Assembly (NCBI RefSeq): GCF_020215665.1
Contig: NZ_CP084061.1
Coordinates: forward strand, 2,202,001 to 2,266,000
DNA: 64,000 bases
Direction: 5' to 3'
Source of the DNA: Blautia parvula
GTDB lineage: Bacteria > Bacillota > Clostridia > Lachnospirales > Lachnospiraceae
Shown: in pieces, positions 27,467-36,217 of the stretch
How the letters are laid out: every line of letters begins with the position of its first letter
Numbering within the stretch: the first letter of the stretch is position 1
Program-made: the position numbers and the translations under genes
Notes under the pieces: generated by a model
Told to the model about the DNA's origin: nothing
What the model saw: only the letters and a program-made list of their open reading frames with translations
Database searches by the model: none

Positions 27467-28573
27467 CTATCCATTCTCCGTATTCCTGTCTTTGGTGGAG
27501 CCCCGCACGATCAGCTCAGGCTGGATCAGACGGGGAATCCGGCTTTTTTCCTCCGGCACCTTACGGATTTTCTCAAGAAGCAGCTCCGCTGCCATCTCGC
27601 CCAGCTTTTCCTGGGGATGCGCAATGGTTGTCAGCCCTACGGTCCCCTCCGCGATGACGGAGTTGTCATACCCTGTCACAGAAATATCTTCCGGCACCCG
27701 TTTCCCGTTCTTCTGCAGGGAACGGATGACCTCCAGCGCGATCTGGTCGTTATAGCATACAACTGCGTCCATCTCCACCTGCTGCTTCAGAAGGATCTCT
27801 ATCATCTGCGCCGGCTTCATTTTCCGGTCCTCTGTGTGGAACCACACCACCATATCGGGATCATAGGACAGCCCGGCCTCCTGGAGTGCTTTTACATACC
27901 CCTTGTGCCGTTCTTTTCCCTGAAAATCGTCTGCCTTGAAGATACCCAGTATCCTACTGTGCCCCAGATCCAGCAGATGTTTCGTGACAAGATAACCGCC
28001 CCTGCAGTCATCCATGAGGATATGGGGCCTGTCCATCATCTGGGGATATACCCCCTGGATAAATACATAGGGGATTTCATACTGGTCCAGCATTGCATAC
28101 AAGTTCATGTGTCTGCAGAAAATCTGGCTCTTGCTGGGTTCAATGATCAGTCCCTCAATGTCCTTGGTCAGAATATCCTCCAGGACACGCTCTTCCTTGG
28201 TCCGGCTGTTGGCTGTGTTCTTCAGGATGATGCTGTATCCGTTGGCTGTCATCACCTTGTCCATGCCCTGTATCAGGCGGGGAAAAATATAGTCAGATAT
28301 GTAGGTTGTAACAACCGCGATATTCCTTGAATTCTTCATATGCCCCATGCGCTGGGAGCAAAAGGTTCCGCGGCCGTGTTCCGCCTCGATATAGCCTTCG
28401 TTTATGAGAATCGACAGGGCCTTGCGCACCGTATGGCGGCTGATCTGATAGCGGGCAGACAGTTCATTTTCCGAGGGCAGCTTCTCCCCCGGCTTGATTT
28501 CTCCGCTCAGTATGGACTGCTTTAATTCCTCCATGAGCACATAATATTTTGTCTTTCCGTTTTCGTTTGTCAT
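27467..28573 (-). CDS. araR: Arabinose-type repressor: GntR DNA-binding domain with LacI-like sensor
   Basis: 368 residues. The N-terminal winged helix (about 8-75) contains GEKLPSENELSARYQISRHT, a GntR motif, and the rest (about 85-360) is a LacI/periplasmic-binding-type sugar sensor. This is the architecture of AraR, the L-arabinose repressor of Firmicutes. AAGGAGGGG lies 4 bases before the ATG. It is transcribed with araB and araD, and an inverted repeat just upstream is a probable autoregulatory operator. Confidence 0.92.
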   Translation of the reverse strand: MTNENGKTKYYVLMEELKQSILSGEIKPGEKLPSENELSARYQISRHTVRKALSILINEGYIEAEHGRGTFCSQRMGHMKNSRNIAVVTTYISDYIFPRLIQGMDKVMTANGYSIILKNTANSRTKEERVLEDILTKDIEGLIIEPSKSQIFCRHMNLYAMLDQYEIPYVFIQGVYPQMMDRPHILMDDCRGGYLVTKHLLDLGHSRILGIFKADDFQGKERHKGYVKALQEAGLSYDPDMVVWFHTEDRKMKPAQMIEILLKQQVEMDAVVCYNDQIALEVIRSLQKNGKRVPEDISVTGYDNSVIAEGTVGLTTIAHPQEKLGEMAAELLLEKIRKVPEEKSRIPRLIQPELIVRGSTKDRNTENG

Positions 28574-28599
28574 ATGCCCCTCCTTATGGTTTTCATTTT

Positions 28600-28629
28600 A
28601 CAACTTGTATGGTTCTCTTCACAAGTTGT
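28600..28629. promoter_or_regulatory. Predicted AraR operator
   Basis: ACAACTTGT and ACAAGTTGT are perfect 9-bp inverted arms separated by 12 bases, 27 bases upstream of araR. The ACTTGTA half-site resembles AraR operators of Bacillus. Confidence 0.6.
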
Positions 28630-28710
28630 TTCCGTATAAAAATACCTTTTGCTGCACATGCGCGAAGTATGCCGCTTGGCACAGAGTGAACCGGAGCCGG
28701 TGCCGAAACT

Positions 28711-28735
28711 AAAAAGAGCCCGGTAAACCGGACTC
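28711..28735 (-). terminator. Terminator of the gene at 28775
   Basis: GAGCCCGGT (28716-28724) pairs with ACCGGACTC (28727-28735) with one G-U/A-C exception, and five U residues follow when read leftward, 40 bases after the stop. Confidence 0.75.
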
Positions 28736-28774
28736 AAATTTCAAACCACAACTGCCCGGGGCAGCGGATTTCTG

Positions 28775-29797
28775 TCAAAAATGTTCAAACATATGCTCCC
28801 TGATCTCACTGATGATCTGGTCCATCTCCTCCATCTCATCTCTTACCAATTGGATACCGCACTCCCTGCAGATGTCCTGAATGGCGGCAAATACCCATGG
28901 GTTTCTGGCTTTGATGCGCAGCATCCTGCCCTTGTTCTGCAGATAATCCACAAAGAAATCAAGAACAACATCAATCTCGGATTCCTCCGGATTCACCATC
29001 TTCATATCCAGAACCATCCCGGATGCATGGTCCAGGGTAACAAACAGAAGAGGGCTGATGGGGCGCTCATACTCTTCCATCTCTATGCCTGCATGGACGT
29101 AGGCAAAGTCAACCGATATCTCTGTCCCAACCTTGGGCCTTTTTTTCAGGCGCCTTCTCAGTACCTCGTCCTGAAGCTGAACCACCGGATATTCCCTCTC
29201 CACCATGGGAATGGACTCTGCAAACATATTCCACATCCCGGTTTTCTCATTGTAGGCCCGAAAGAGTATCTCCCCCTTATCCCAGTCTACAAAGATTTTT
29301 TCCTCTATCACGGCCCGCACAGCCATGAACAGGTTCTGAAAAGTATCCGTAAGCACCTCCACCTCCCTGGCATCCGGCGTACAGGGCACGAACCGGGGCA
29401 CACAGGATTGGAAGAAAGGCCATTCCCCGCGTCCCCGAAACCGGAATCCCAGTTCTTTGATCATCTTTTTCTGGTCCGGGGGAACCTCTTCCCGGTCTCC
29501 GAAATAACAGGTAAGAGAATGCTGTTCCAGCATTGCATAATCGGGAGGAAGACCGGTCTCTTCCGTGGAAGCGATCATATCAAAATCCCTGAGCCCCTCC
29601 AGCCCTTCGTAGACACTGATCCCGTAACAGTTTCCGCCGCATCCCATAATACTTGCGAAAACAGGCTCCTCACTGTCCTTTAAAAATATAGCCACAAGCT
29701 GGGTATCCCAGAAATATTTCCACGGCTCCAGGGCCTTCAGATTACAGGTTACCTCATACAATTTCTCCCACTGCTTTGGCGATGCCTCTTCTCTCAT
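28775..29797 (-). CDS. Uncharacterised protein, possibly DUF6930/DUF7309-like
   Basis: 340 residues, soluble, acidic, without signal or membrane segments. It contains paired alpha/beta segments such as VFASIMGCGGNCYGISVYEG and PLLFVTLDHASGMVLDMKMV, and a final helical region ending EIREHMFEHF. I recall this pattern from Lachnospiraceae proteins assigned to DUF6930/DUF7309, but am not certain. It has its own terminator and lies 50 bases after the AIM24-like gene. Function unknown. Confidence 0.6.
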   Translation of the reverse strand: MREEASPKQWEKLYEVTCNLKALEPWKYFWDTQLVAIFLKDSEEPVFASIMGCGGNCYGISVYEGLEGLRDFDMIASTEETGLPPDYAMLEQHSLTCYFGDREEVPPDQKKMIKELGFRFRGRGEWPFFQSCVPRFVPCTPDAREVEVLTDTFQNLFMAVRAVIEEKIFVDWDKGEILFRAYNEKTGMWNMFAESIPMVEREYPVVQLQDEVLRRRLKKRPKVGTEISVDFAYVHAGIEMEEYERPISPLLFVTLDHASGMVLDMKMVNPEESEIDVVLDFFVDYLQNKGRMLRIKARNPWVFAAIQDICRECGIQLVRDEMEEMDQIISEIREHMFEHF

Positions 29798-29847
29798 ACA
29801 CGATCCTCCTCTTATCCTCCCGGCCCTTCTGTCTTACTTACTGGAAC

Positions 29848-30528
29848 TCAGTCGTGGGATGGTATATACTGGCGTATCCTGCCGCAGAATTCCCCGAAGT
29901 TCTGGGTCTGCAGAATCACCTTGCCCGGTCCGGTCAGCTTTGTGAGGAACAGTCCTTCACCGCCCAGAAAAATGTTCATGCCGCCTTTTACCATCTCGAT
30001 CTCATACTGCACACTGCCCTCAAAGGCCACCACATTTCCGGTATCCACCTTGATCACTTCTCCCGGAAGAAGTTCTTTCTCCACTTTATTACCGTCCACT
30101 TCCAAAAATACCATGCCGTTCCCCTGCATCTCCTGAAGGATAAACCCCTCACCGCCAAAGAATCCGGATGATACCTTCTTTGTAAATGCCACTTTTGTCT
30201 CCACTGCGCTTTCCGCACAGAGAAAAGATCCTTTCTGGCAGTAAAATCCTCTGTATTCCCTTAAGTCCACCGGGACGATCTCTCCGGGTACGGTTGAAGA
30301 AAACGCAACCATGGCACCGTCCATCTCCGCCTGGTAACTTGTCATGAAAAAGGATTCCCCGGAAAACATACGGCCCAGGCCGCGCATAAAGCCGCCTCTG
30401 GCATTGGTGCTCATGCTGATGCCGTCACTCATCCAGCACATACCTCCGGTCTGTGTATAGATACTCTCTCCTCTGTTCAGCAGCACTTCCACTGCCGGCA
30501 TAACACTGCCCTCCAGCTTATATCTCAT
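29848..30528 (-). CDS. TIGR00266/AIM24 family protein
   Basis: 226 residues, almost all beta strand with many glycines (FVGGEGFILQEMQGNGMVFLE-like strands), matching the TIGR00266 family related to mitochondrial AIM24. The family forms a trimeric double-stranded beta-helix of unknown function. The ATG overlaps the NUDIX stop by four bases (ATGA), so translation is coupled. Confidence 0.85.
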   Translation of the reverse strand: MRYKLEGSVMPAVEVLLNRGESIYTQTGGMCWMSDGISMSTNARGGFMRGLGRMFSGESFFMTSYQAEMDGAMVAFSSTVPGEIVPVDLREYRGFYCQKGSFLCAESAVETKVAFTKKVSSGFFGGEGFILQEMQGNGMVFLEVDGNKVEKELLPGEVIKVDTGNVVAFEGSVQYEIEMVKGGMNIFLGGEGLFLTKLTGPGKVILQTQNFGEFCGRIRQYIPSHD

Positions 30529-30965
30529 AATACATACGCCTCCTTTTCTTTCCTTACTCTCTCAGCCAGTTTCGGCTGTATCTCCGGATAAGTCAGAGCC
30601 TCCGGCAGGCTGTCGAAAAAGCCGATCCGCTCAATCTCGCTTTCGATTTTCCCGAAGGAAGTGATCTCAGCATAGAACAGCATTCCGTAAGTCTCCTCCC
30701 CCGTGTCATTGACCCGGTTTCGGCCTGTGACAGAATAGACAGACACCGGCTTCAAGGTAAATGTCTCTGCGCCTGTCTCCTCCTTAAGCTCCCTTGCCGC
30801 AGTCTCTTCTATGGTCTCTCCCGGCTCCCTGTGACCGCCCGGAATCTCATAAGTCCGGCGTTCCCTGTGTTTGACCAGGACCATTTTCTCTCCTGCCACG
30901 GCGTAGATCACCGCGAATTTTAAAAGCCGGTCCTCGGCCTCACTGTAAAACTTTACCTCCAGCAC
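30525..30965 (-). CDS. NUDIX hydrolase
   Basis: 146 residues with a complete Nudix box from GGHREPGETIEETAARELKE to EETGA (G-x5-E-x7-RE-x2-EE-x-G). It hydrolyses a nucleoside-diphosphate-linked compound; the substrate cannot be inferred. Overlaps the AIM24-like gene by four bases. Confidence 0.9.
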   Translation of the reverse strand: MLEVKFYSEAEDRLLKFAVIYAVAGEKMVLVKHRERRTYEIPGGHREPGETIEETAARELKEETGAETFTLKPVSVYSVTGRNRVNDTGEETYGMLFYAEITSFGKIESEIERIGFFDSLPEALTYPEIQPKLAERVRKEKEAYVL

Positions 30966-31018
30966 AAAAGCTTCCCCCCTTCAGCGCCCTGGCTTTTAAA
31001 CCGCACCGCTTTGCAGCA

Positions 31019-31948
31019 TCAGATTTGATACAGAAATACATAATCATCCATATAAAATCCATTGCCGATATCATTTTTCTCTTCCCGCAGAAGCTGAAAT
31101 CCCATATGCCTGTAGACAGCTGCTGCCGGATTCTTTTTATTTACATTCAGAAAAATTTTTCCATATCCCGCCTCAACTGCCTTTTCCTTTACAAAATCAA
31201 ACATCCGGCCCGCATATCCTCTGCCTCTTGCACTGCTTTTCAGATAGAATTTGCTCAGATAAAGCATTCCGTCCCTGGGATAAAAGGCCAGAAATCCCAC
31301 ATCCCCGGATGCGTCCTTTACCATATAATATGTGTATCCGTTTTCAAGCTGTCCTTTTATGGCGGGAACCGTCTGGAATAAATGTATCATATAATCATTT
31401 TGTTCTGCCCCGATCATGGGGTCGAACACTTCCTTTACCACAGAGGACGCCAGTTGTGACAATTCCTCCACCCGCCTGCCATCCTGTAAGGTTATCTGTT
31501 CAAACAGGAGTTCTTTCTTTCCTGTATATCGCATAAGATATTCCGTTTCCCCGGTTTCCGCATCGGTGTCTGACTCCCGGAGGAGAAAACCGTATTTTTT
31601 ATAAAAACGGACCGCATTTTCATTCTTTTCATACACTCTGAGCGACAGCTCCTCATGGCGCCTGCAGGTTTCCTTTAAAAGCGCTGTGCCGATTCCCTGT
31701 CCCTGCATTTCTATACGGACAAAAAGTCCCGCAATAAAGTCCTCCTGCATGCCGATAAAACCCGCGATCTGCTCCTCAACCTCACACACGAGGATTTCCG
31801 CCTTCAAAAGCTCCCGACTCACATACTCATAATTTTCCTCCCAATAGTAAGAAGGGATAAAGCTGTGCGCCCGGCAGTTGGCCTGCAGCCAGATTTCCAT
31901 TAACGCCTGTATGTCTTTGGGGGTAAACTCCCTGATCACGAATGCCAT
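31019..31948 (-). CDS. Two-domain GNAT acetyltransferase
   Basis: 309 residues with two GNAT domains in tandem: residues 1-140 (acetyl-CoA loop VRIEMQGQGIGTALL, then AVRFYKKYGFLL) and 150-309 (LKSSARGRGYAGRMF, then AVYRHMGFQLL). Each keeps the R/Q-x-x-G-x-G/A loop, so both could bind acetyl-CoA. Such fusions usually act on small molecules or peptides; substrate unknown. Separate from its neighbours by over 50 bases on both sides. Confidence 0.85.
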   Translation of the reverse strand: MAFVIREFTPKDIQALMEIWLQANCRAHSFIPSYYWEENYEYVSRELLKAEILVCEVEEQIAGFIGMQEDFIAGLFVRIEMQGQGIGTALLKETCRRHEELSLRVYEKNENAVRFYKKYGFLLRESDTDAETGETEYLMRYTGKKELLFEQITLQDGRRVEELSQLASSVVKEVFDPMIGAEQNDYMIHLFQTVPAIKGQLENGYTYYMVKDASGDVGFLAFYPRDGMLYLSKFYLKSSARGRGYAGRMFDFVKEKAVEAGYGKIFLNVNKKNPAAAVYRHMGFQLLREEKNDIGNGFYMDDYVFLYQI

Positions 31949-32004
31949 ATCCTTCCACTGCTCCTTTTCCCTTTGCAGGGTGTACCCCGCCTTACTTTAT
32001 CCGC

Positions 32005-32601
32005 CTATCGGTCCGCCCAGAAATTTCTGCCCACATAGCGGAAAACTTTTCTTCTGTATTCCCTGTATTCCCTGCCAAACACCTTTTCCAGATATTTTTC
32101 TTCCTGCCGGATCTGCAGATGCAGGGTAAAAATAGCAAAGCAGGTAAATGCCAGCAGCGGAATATTGAAAAACATAAGTAAAATGCCGATATACGTCAGA
32201 TCAAATCCGCAGAACGCAGGATTTCTGCTGACAGAATAGATTCCCTCTGACACCATTTTTGTTCTGCCGTGCTCCGGAATGCCTGCACGCCAGCTGTCGC
32301 GCATGGTATATACGGAAAGTGCAAATACCATAACACCTGCTGTGGCAATAATCAGACCCGCGATCCGCACATTTTCAGATGCCTGATTAATTCCCCAAAA
32401 GATAGATACCAATTCATAAACAGGTACGCCGATGGTTGCTATTTTCATGATGAACTCTATGTATAGAAGCTCCTCTGCTTTGTCCCCCTTAGCAATCTGG
32501 TTCGTCCTGATCCCTTTCTTTTTCTGACCCAGCATTTTGCCGAAATAGATGCCATAAAATACAAGCATGATAACAATGCTGCCTGACTGAAACTTGTCCA
32601 T
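32005..32601 (-). CDS. Isoprenylcysteine carboxyl methyltransferase (ICMT/PEMT)-family membrane protein
   Basis: 198 residues from the ATG at 32601 (GAGGAG upstream; the 218-residue reading extends past the first membrane helix). Four or five hydrophobic helices are followed by SVSRNPAFCGFDLTYIG and a final RQEEKYLEKVFGREYREYRRK, the SAM-binding pattern of the ICMT/phospholipid methyltransferase family. Bacterial members methylate unknown lipids or small thiols. No partner gene is adjacent. Confidence 0.8.
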   Translation of the reverse strand: MDKFQSGSIVIMLVFYGIYFGKMLGQKKKGIRTNQIAKGDKAEELLYIEFIMKIATIGVPVYELVSIFWGINQASENVRIAGLIIATAGVMVFALSVYTMRDSWRAGIPEHGRTKMVSEGIYSVSRNPAFCGFDLTYIGILLMFFNIPLLAFTCFAIFTLHLQIRQEEKYLEKVFGREYREYRRKVFRYVGRNFWADR

Positions 32602-32766
32602 TTGTGGTATCTCCTCTGTTATGTTATTGTCCGAATCCACTTTCTGTCCTGTTACAAACATAGCTGAATTCTTTCAATACAGTATACCCTACATGCTCCG
32701 GGATTGCAATTGTTAGTTGCTGTCCGCGGCTGCCGGTCATTTCCGGGCTTTTATAACACACAGCCA

Positions 32767-32792
32767 ACCGGCCGAAACAGCGTCCGGCCGGT
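32767..32792 (-). terminator. GC-rich hairpin after the radical SAM gene
   Basis: ACCGGCCG (32767-32774) and CGGCCGGT (32785-32792) form an 8-bp stem 12 bases after the stop. No U tract follows, so it may be a terminator or an RNA-stabilising hairpin. Confidence 0.45.
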
Positions 32793-32804
32793 CTCTTCTT
32801 ATCG

Positions 32805-33689
32805 CTACAGCTCCATGAAATCTGAAAGCTCTATCTGACTGGCTGTATTTTTCTCTTCAAATGTGTGCAGCCATGCAAAGATCCTGTTTATGCTGCTCTC
32901 CAGCCCATTTTCCCTGCAGATTTGGTAAAAGACGGACATCAGCTTTTTCCCGCTGGGGCTGTCCACCTCATAGGCATTTCCGTAGTTTTCTATATATTTC
33001 CTGCGAAGTCCCGGAAAATGCTGCTCCAGCTTCTCATAAAAATACTGCCTGTCCCCATCCCGCAGGGTGACGCCCATGCCAAAATTCAGGACACCGTACA
33101 CCTTTGCTCTGACCGCGTAATCCATAACACCCTTTATGTTTTCTTCTGTGTCATTGATAAAGGGCAGAATCGGGCAAAGCCAGACAACCGTGGGAATCCC
33201 CTCGTCCCGAAGGATATCCAGCACCTCTGCCCGCCGTTTTGTGGTGCACACATTGGGTTCCAGAATACGGCACAGCTCCTCATCTGCTGTGGTCAGCGTC
33301 ATCTGCACCACGCATTTTGTCTTCTCATTGATCTTCTTCAGCAAATCCAAATCCCGCAGCACCAGATCGGATTTTGTCTGCAGCACTGCGCCGAATCCGT
33401 AGTGTTCAATCAATTCCAGGCATTTTCTGGTCAGGCAGAGTTCCTTTTCCAGCGGCAGATAGGGGTCGGTCATGGCACCTGTGCCGATCATACATTTCTT
33501 CCGTCTGCTTCTCAGGGCTGCTTCCAAAAGCTGCGGAGCATTTATTTTCACCTCTATATCCTCAAACGGATGCTTCATTCCATAGCATGTGCTCCTGGAA
33601 TCGCAGTAAATACAGCCATGGCTGCAGCCGCGGTACAGATTCATGCCGTTCTGGGCAGACAAAATGGATTTTGCATTTACCTTATGCAT
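32805..33689 (-). CDS. Radical SAM protein, SPL-like family
   Basis: 294 residues from the ATG at 33689 (AGGAGG site). The cluster motif is CSHGCIYCD (C-x3-C-x2-C, about residues 22-29), and the SAM-binding GTGAMTDPYLPLE and TKSDLVLRDLDLL follow, matching the spore-photoproduct-lyase-like/Rv2578c branch. Substrate unknown. It starts 8 bases after the ACT-domain gene, so the ACT, HD and GNAT genes upstream may be in one operon with it. Confidence 0.85.
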   Translation of the reverse strand: MHKVNAKSILSAQNGMNLYRGCSHGCIYCDSRSTCYGMKHPFEDIEVKINAPQLLEAALRSRRKKCMIGTGAMTDPYLPLEKELCLTRKCLELIEHYGFGAVLQTKSDLVLRDLDLLKKINEKTKCVVQMTLTTADEELCRILEPNVCTTKRRAEVLDILRDEGIPTVVWLCPILPFINDTEENIKGVMDYAVRAKVYGVLNFGMGVTLRDGDRQYFYEKLEQHFPGLRRKYIENYGNAYEVDSPSGKKLMSVFYQICRENGLESSINRIFAWLHTFEEKNTASQIELSDFMEL

Positions 33690-33697
33690 ATCTCCTC

Positions 33698-34069
33698 CTA
33701 TGACGCGGCGAACCGGTAACCGGCCTGTTTCAGGCACTCTACGGCCTTTTGGAAATTTTCCTCTTTTGTGAGGATATAGTCCGTATTATAAGTGGAGACT
33801 GCAAAGATACCTATATGATTCTCCGCCAGAACAGCGGAAATTGCGGACAGGATGCCTATGAGGGAAAAATCAAGAACCCCCTGGATCCGAAACGCCCTCC
33901 AGCCGTCATCGCGTTCCAGTGCGTCTTTTGGCACATGTTTCGCAGCACATACAAGTGAAAGCTCTTCGTCTGTCCTGCCGATAAAACAAAAGCCGTCTTT
34001 CAGCAGATCCGGCGAAAATTCCTTTATTTTACAGACGGAAAAATCCTGGTCAATGATTTTAAGCTCCAT
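33698..34069 (-). CDS. ACT domain-containing protein
   Basis: 123 residues holding a pair of ACT-like folds (ACT_7 type): FRIQGVLDFSLIGILSAISA and VSTYNTDYILTKEENFQKAV contain the usual beta-alpha-beta pattern. Such stand-alone proteins bind an amino acid and often regulate. It lies 2 bases from the HD-domain gene and 8 from the radical SAM gene. Ligand unknown. Confidence 0.8.
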   Translation of the reverse strand: MELKIIDQDFSVCKIKEFSPDLLKDGFCFIGRTDEELSLVCAAKHVPKDALERDDGWRAFRIQGVLDFSLIGILSAISAVLAENHIGIFAVSTYNTDYILTKEENFQKAVECLKQAGYRFAAS

Positions 34070-34071
34070 TT

Positions 34072-34767
34072 CTATTGTCCTCCTGCTTTTAAGCTGCGCT
34101 CCAATAATTCCGGTCCGGTTTGAAAAGCACCGGTGACTTCTCTGTACAGACTTTTATAAAATGCCTCTGCCGCGGCTTTTCGCTCCCCGGCAATTTCACG
34201 GCCTCTTTTCGTATAGAGTTTTTCATGGATATTACATAGTTTATGTCTGTATTCATGAAAAAAGGAATCAGCTGACTCCTCCTCCCCATCGGCGATGCGT
34301 CCGTCAGGCAGACGCGTGTATATGGGTTCGGATGCATGGCCGCCATACTGAAGCGTTCTGGCAACGCCCACCGCGCCGGTAACGTCTATTTTATCCGCGT
34401 CAAACAGGATTTTTGCCTCTGTGCTGTCCGGCTGATTCCCCTTTCCTTTTCTGAACCGATGTGCTAGTATGCAGTGTTCCACCTTCGCAGTATAATCTTT
34501 GTCAAAACCCTGTTCCGTCAGATATCTTACGGCCATTGCCGCCCCGGCCTTAGCATGACAGACTTTTTTATTTTCAAACTGCGCTTTCCTGCCAATATCG
34601 TGCAGGAGACAGGCACATATCAAAACATCGTAATCCACGTCTTTTTCATGATCCGCAATATCCAGCGCGGTATACAGGACCCGGTAAATATGCTCCATAT
34701 CGTGGGCACTGTCCTGCATACAGGATTTCATATAAGCTTCAAGCTGTTCATATGTCTTTTTCGTCAT
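34072..34767 (-). CDS. HD-domain phosphohydrolase
   Basis: 231 residues with the metal-binding pattern HDMEHIYRV...ACLLHDIGR...HAKAGAAMAV...HCILAHRF...DADKID of the HD superfamily (YedJ-like), which hydrolyses nucleotides or phosphomonoesters. The start at 34767 makes ATGA overlap the GNAT stop; a longer reading from 34779 has its ATG only one base from the ribosome site and is less likely. Confidence 0.85.
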   Translation of the reverse strand: MTKKTYEQLEAYMKSCMQDSAHDMEHIYRVLYTALDIADHEKDVDYDVLICACLLHDIGRKAQFENKKVCHAKAGAAMAVRYLTEQGFDKDYTAKVEHCILAHRFRKGKGNQPDSTEAKILFDADKIDVTGAVGVARTLQYGGHASEPIYTRLPDGRIADGEEESADSFFHEYRHKLCNIHEKLYTKRGREIAGERKAAAEAFYKSLYREVTGAFQTGPELLERSLKAGGQ

Positions 34768-35291
34768 CTCTGTTTCCATTCCTCCCTGAGCAGACCATAC
34801 TCATAAGTATCTTTCCAGATTGGATTTCCCTCCTCATCACAGAAAAAGTATACATTCTGCTTCAATTCCCCTTCCCTGCGCATGCCAAGGCGCTCCATCA
34901 GCCGCCAGGATGCCGTATTTTCCGGGTCACACATGGCTGTCACCCGCCTGACATCCCATTCCCTGAAGGCCAGGTCAAGCAGTGCCCACGCACTCTCATA
35001 CGCATATCCCTGTTTCCAGTACCTGCGGTTAAACACATACCCCAGCTCCCAGGTATTAAGGTCACCTTTGTCGAAATACAAATTTCCAATAAGCGTTCCA
35101 TTCTTTTTGCAGACCGCCCAAAAGCTTTTATCCTCCGCTCTTCTGACTGCCTCGGCCCTGACCTCCTCCATACTCATGGGGTGATACGGCTCATAACGCA
35201 CTACTTCCGCATCCGAAAGATATTCGTACAATGCTGGTTCATCCTCTGCCCGAAACGGCCTTATGATCAATCGTTCTGTCTCTATCTGCAT
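34764..35291 (-). CDS. GNAT acetyltransferase, RimJ/RimL-like
   Basis: 175 residues from the ATG at 35291 (AAAGGAG eight bases before; the frame could run to 35339 but lacks a site). It begins IETERLIIRPFRAEDEPAL, typical of the RimJ/RimL group, with the acetyl-CoA loop FNRRYWKQGYAYESAW and ENTASWRLMERLGMR near the end. Substrate unknown. Start of a possible operon with HD, ACT and radical SAM genes. Confidence 0.85.
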   Translation of the reverse strand: MQIETERLIIRPFRAEDEPALYEYLSDAEVVRYEPYHPMSMEEVRAEAVRRAEDKSFWAVCKKNGTLIGNLYFDKGDLNTWELGYVFNRRYWKQGYAYESAWALLDLAFREWDVRRVTAMCDPENTASWRLMERLGMRREGELKQNVYFFCDEEGNPIWKDTYEYGLLREEWKQR

Positions 35292-35364
35292 CTGTTCTCC
35301 TTTTTTCATCCTGTGCTTAGAGCATATTTGAAAATTCATTCCGACAATCTGCGCGCCCCAGGCT

Positions 35365-36015
35365 CTACATTCCGAACATTTTCTTCTTTAACTCAATGCC
35401 TGCCAGTTCTGCCAGCCGGATGATTCCCTCCTCCGCCAGCGTCACGGTGGACTCCACATGGATAAAATCCGTCACACTGTAGTCAAATAATATATTTCCC
35501 TGGGCAGGAAATTCCTCATCGCCATCCCAGAACAGATACTGCATGGGGATACAGGAAAACGCATGAACGATATATCCTGCATCGCCCTGCCGTACAGGCT
35601 GTCCGCCCATCTTTTCGGCTGCACGCCTGAGTTTTTCTGTTTTCCCTTCAAAGGTCATGGCAAAAGGTTTCAGTATGTTGCTCTCAAAAGCCGGCGCAAA
35701 GGGTCCCGCGTTTCTCACGTCCCTGAAGGGCACCCAGCGCTCTTGGAGGCTGGCATTCTCTTTGGAATACCAGAACAGATTGTAAATATTCATTTTCGTT
35801 CCGTTGCGCAGAGGAATGTCATCCTCCATTGCTCTGATATATCCTTCTTTTCTGTGGATTCCGTACTTTTTTCCGAAATGGACAATGGTCAGATATTCTC
35901 CCTCAGCCTTTATTTCCGGCAGCTTTCTCATCAATATCTCCTGGTCCATCTGCAGAAATTTTTCTCTCCAGTCTTCGCAGAGCTTATCATAATTGGACTG
36001 CTGTGTCTTCTGCAT
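35365..36015 (-). CDS. DUF3786 family protein
   Basis: 216 residues with the DUF3786 features VPFRDVRNAGPFAPAFE, FAMTFEGK and YLFWDGDEEFPAQGNILFD. The family is found mainly in anaerobes that use corrinoid or CODH/ACS chemistry and has no proven role. It lies downstream of acsB but beyond a strong terminator, so it is probably expressed separately. The closeness to acsB-cooS may be meaningful. Confidence 0.78.
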   Translation of the reverse strand: MQKTQQSNYDKLCEDWREKFLQMDQEILMRKLPEIKAEGEYLTIVHFGKKYGIHRKEGYIRAMEDDIPLRNGTKMNIYNLFWYSKENASLQERWVPFRDVRNAGPFAPAFESNILKPFAMTFEGKTEKLRRAAEKMGGQPVRQGDAGYIVHAFSCIPMQYLFWDGDEEFPAQGNILFDYSVTDFIHVESTVTLAEEGIIRLAELAGIELKKKMFGM

Positions 36016-36151
36016 ATTATTTCTCCTTTCTGTCCTGTTTCTCCGGGGCAGACGGCATATCTGCCGGTTTTCTTTTTCTAATTATAACGGATTTTATGGA
36101 TGATTACAATCAAATCCCGGTCAGCTGCACCTGTGGGAAGCGCAGCACGCT

Positions 36152-36190
36152 AAAAAGCGCATACCTCCCATTCTCCAGGAGGTACGCGCT
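36152..36190 (-). terminator. Terminator of the cooS-acsB transcript
   Basis: GCGCATACCTCC (36157-36168) and GGAGGTACGCGC (36178-36189) form a 12-bp stem with one G-U, followed by five U residues when read leftward, 28 bases after the acsB stop. Confidence 0.88.
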
Positions 36191-36217
36191 CTTCTTCTGT
36201 TAAAACTTTTTACAAAA

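Noticed and set aside
27074-28330. 418-codon plus-strand frame across araB and araR
   Set aside because: Antisense of two clear genes, with no ribosome site or recognisable domain.
28691-28704. GC-rich repeat CCGGAGCCGG between araR and the next gene
   Set aside because: Too short and imperfect to support a regulatory call beyond the adjacent terminator.
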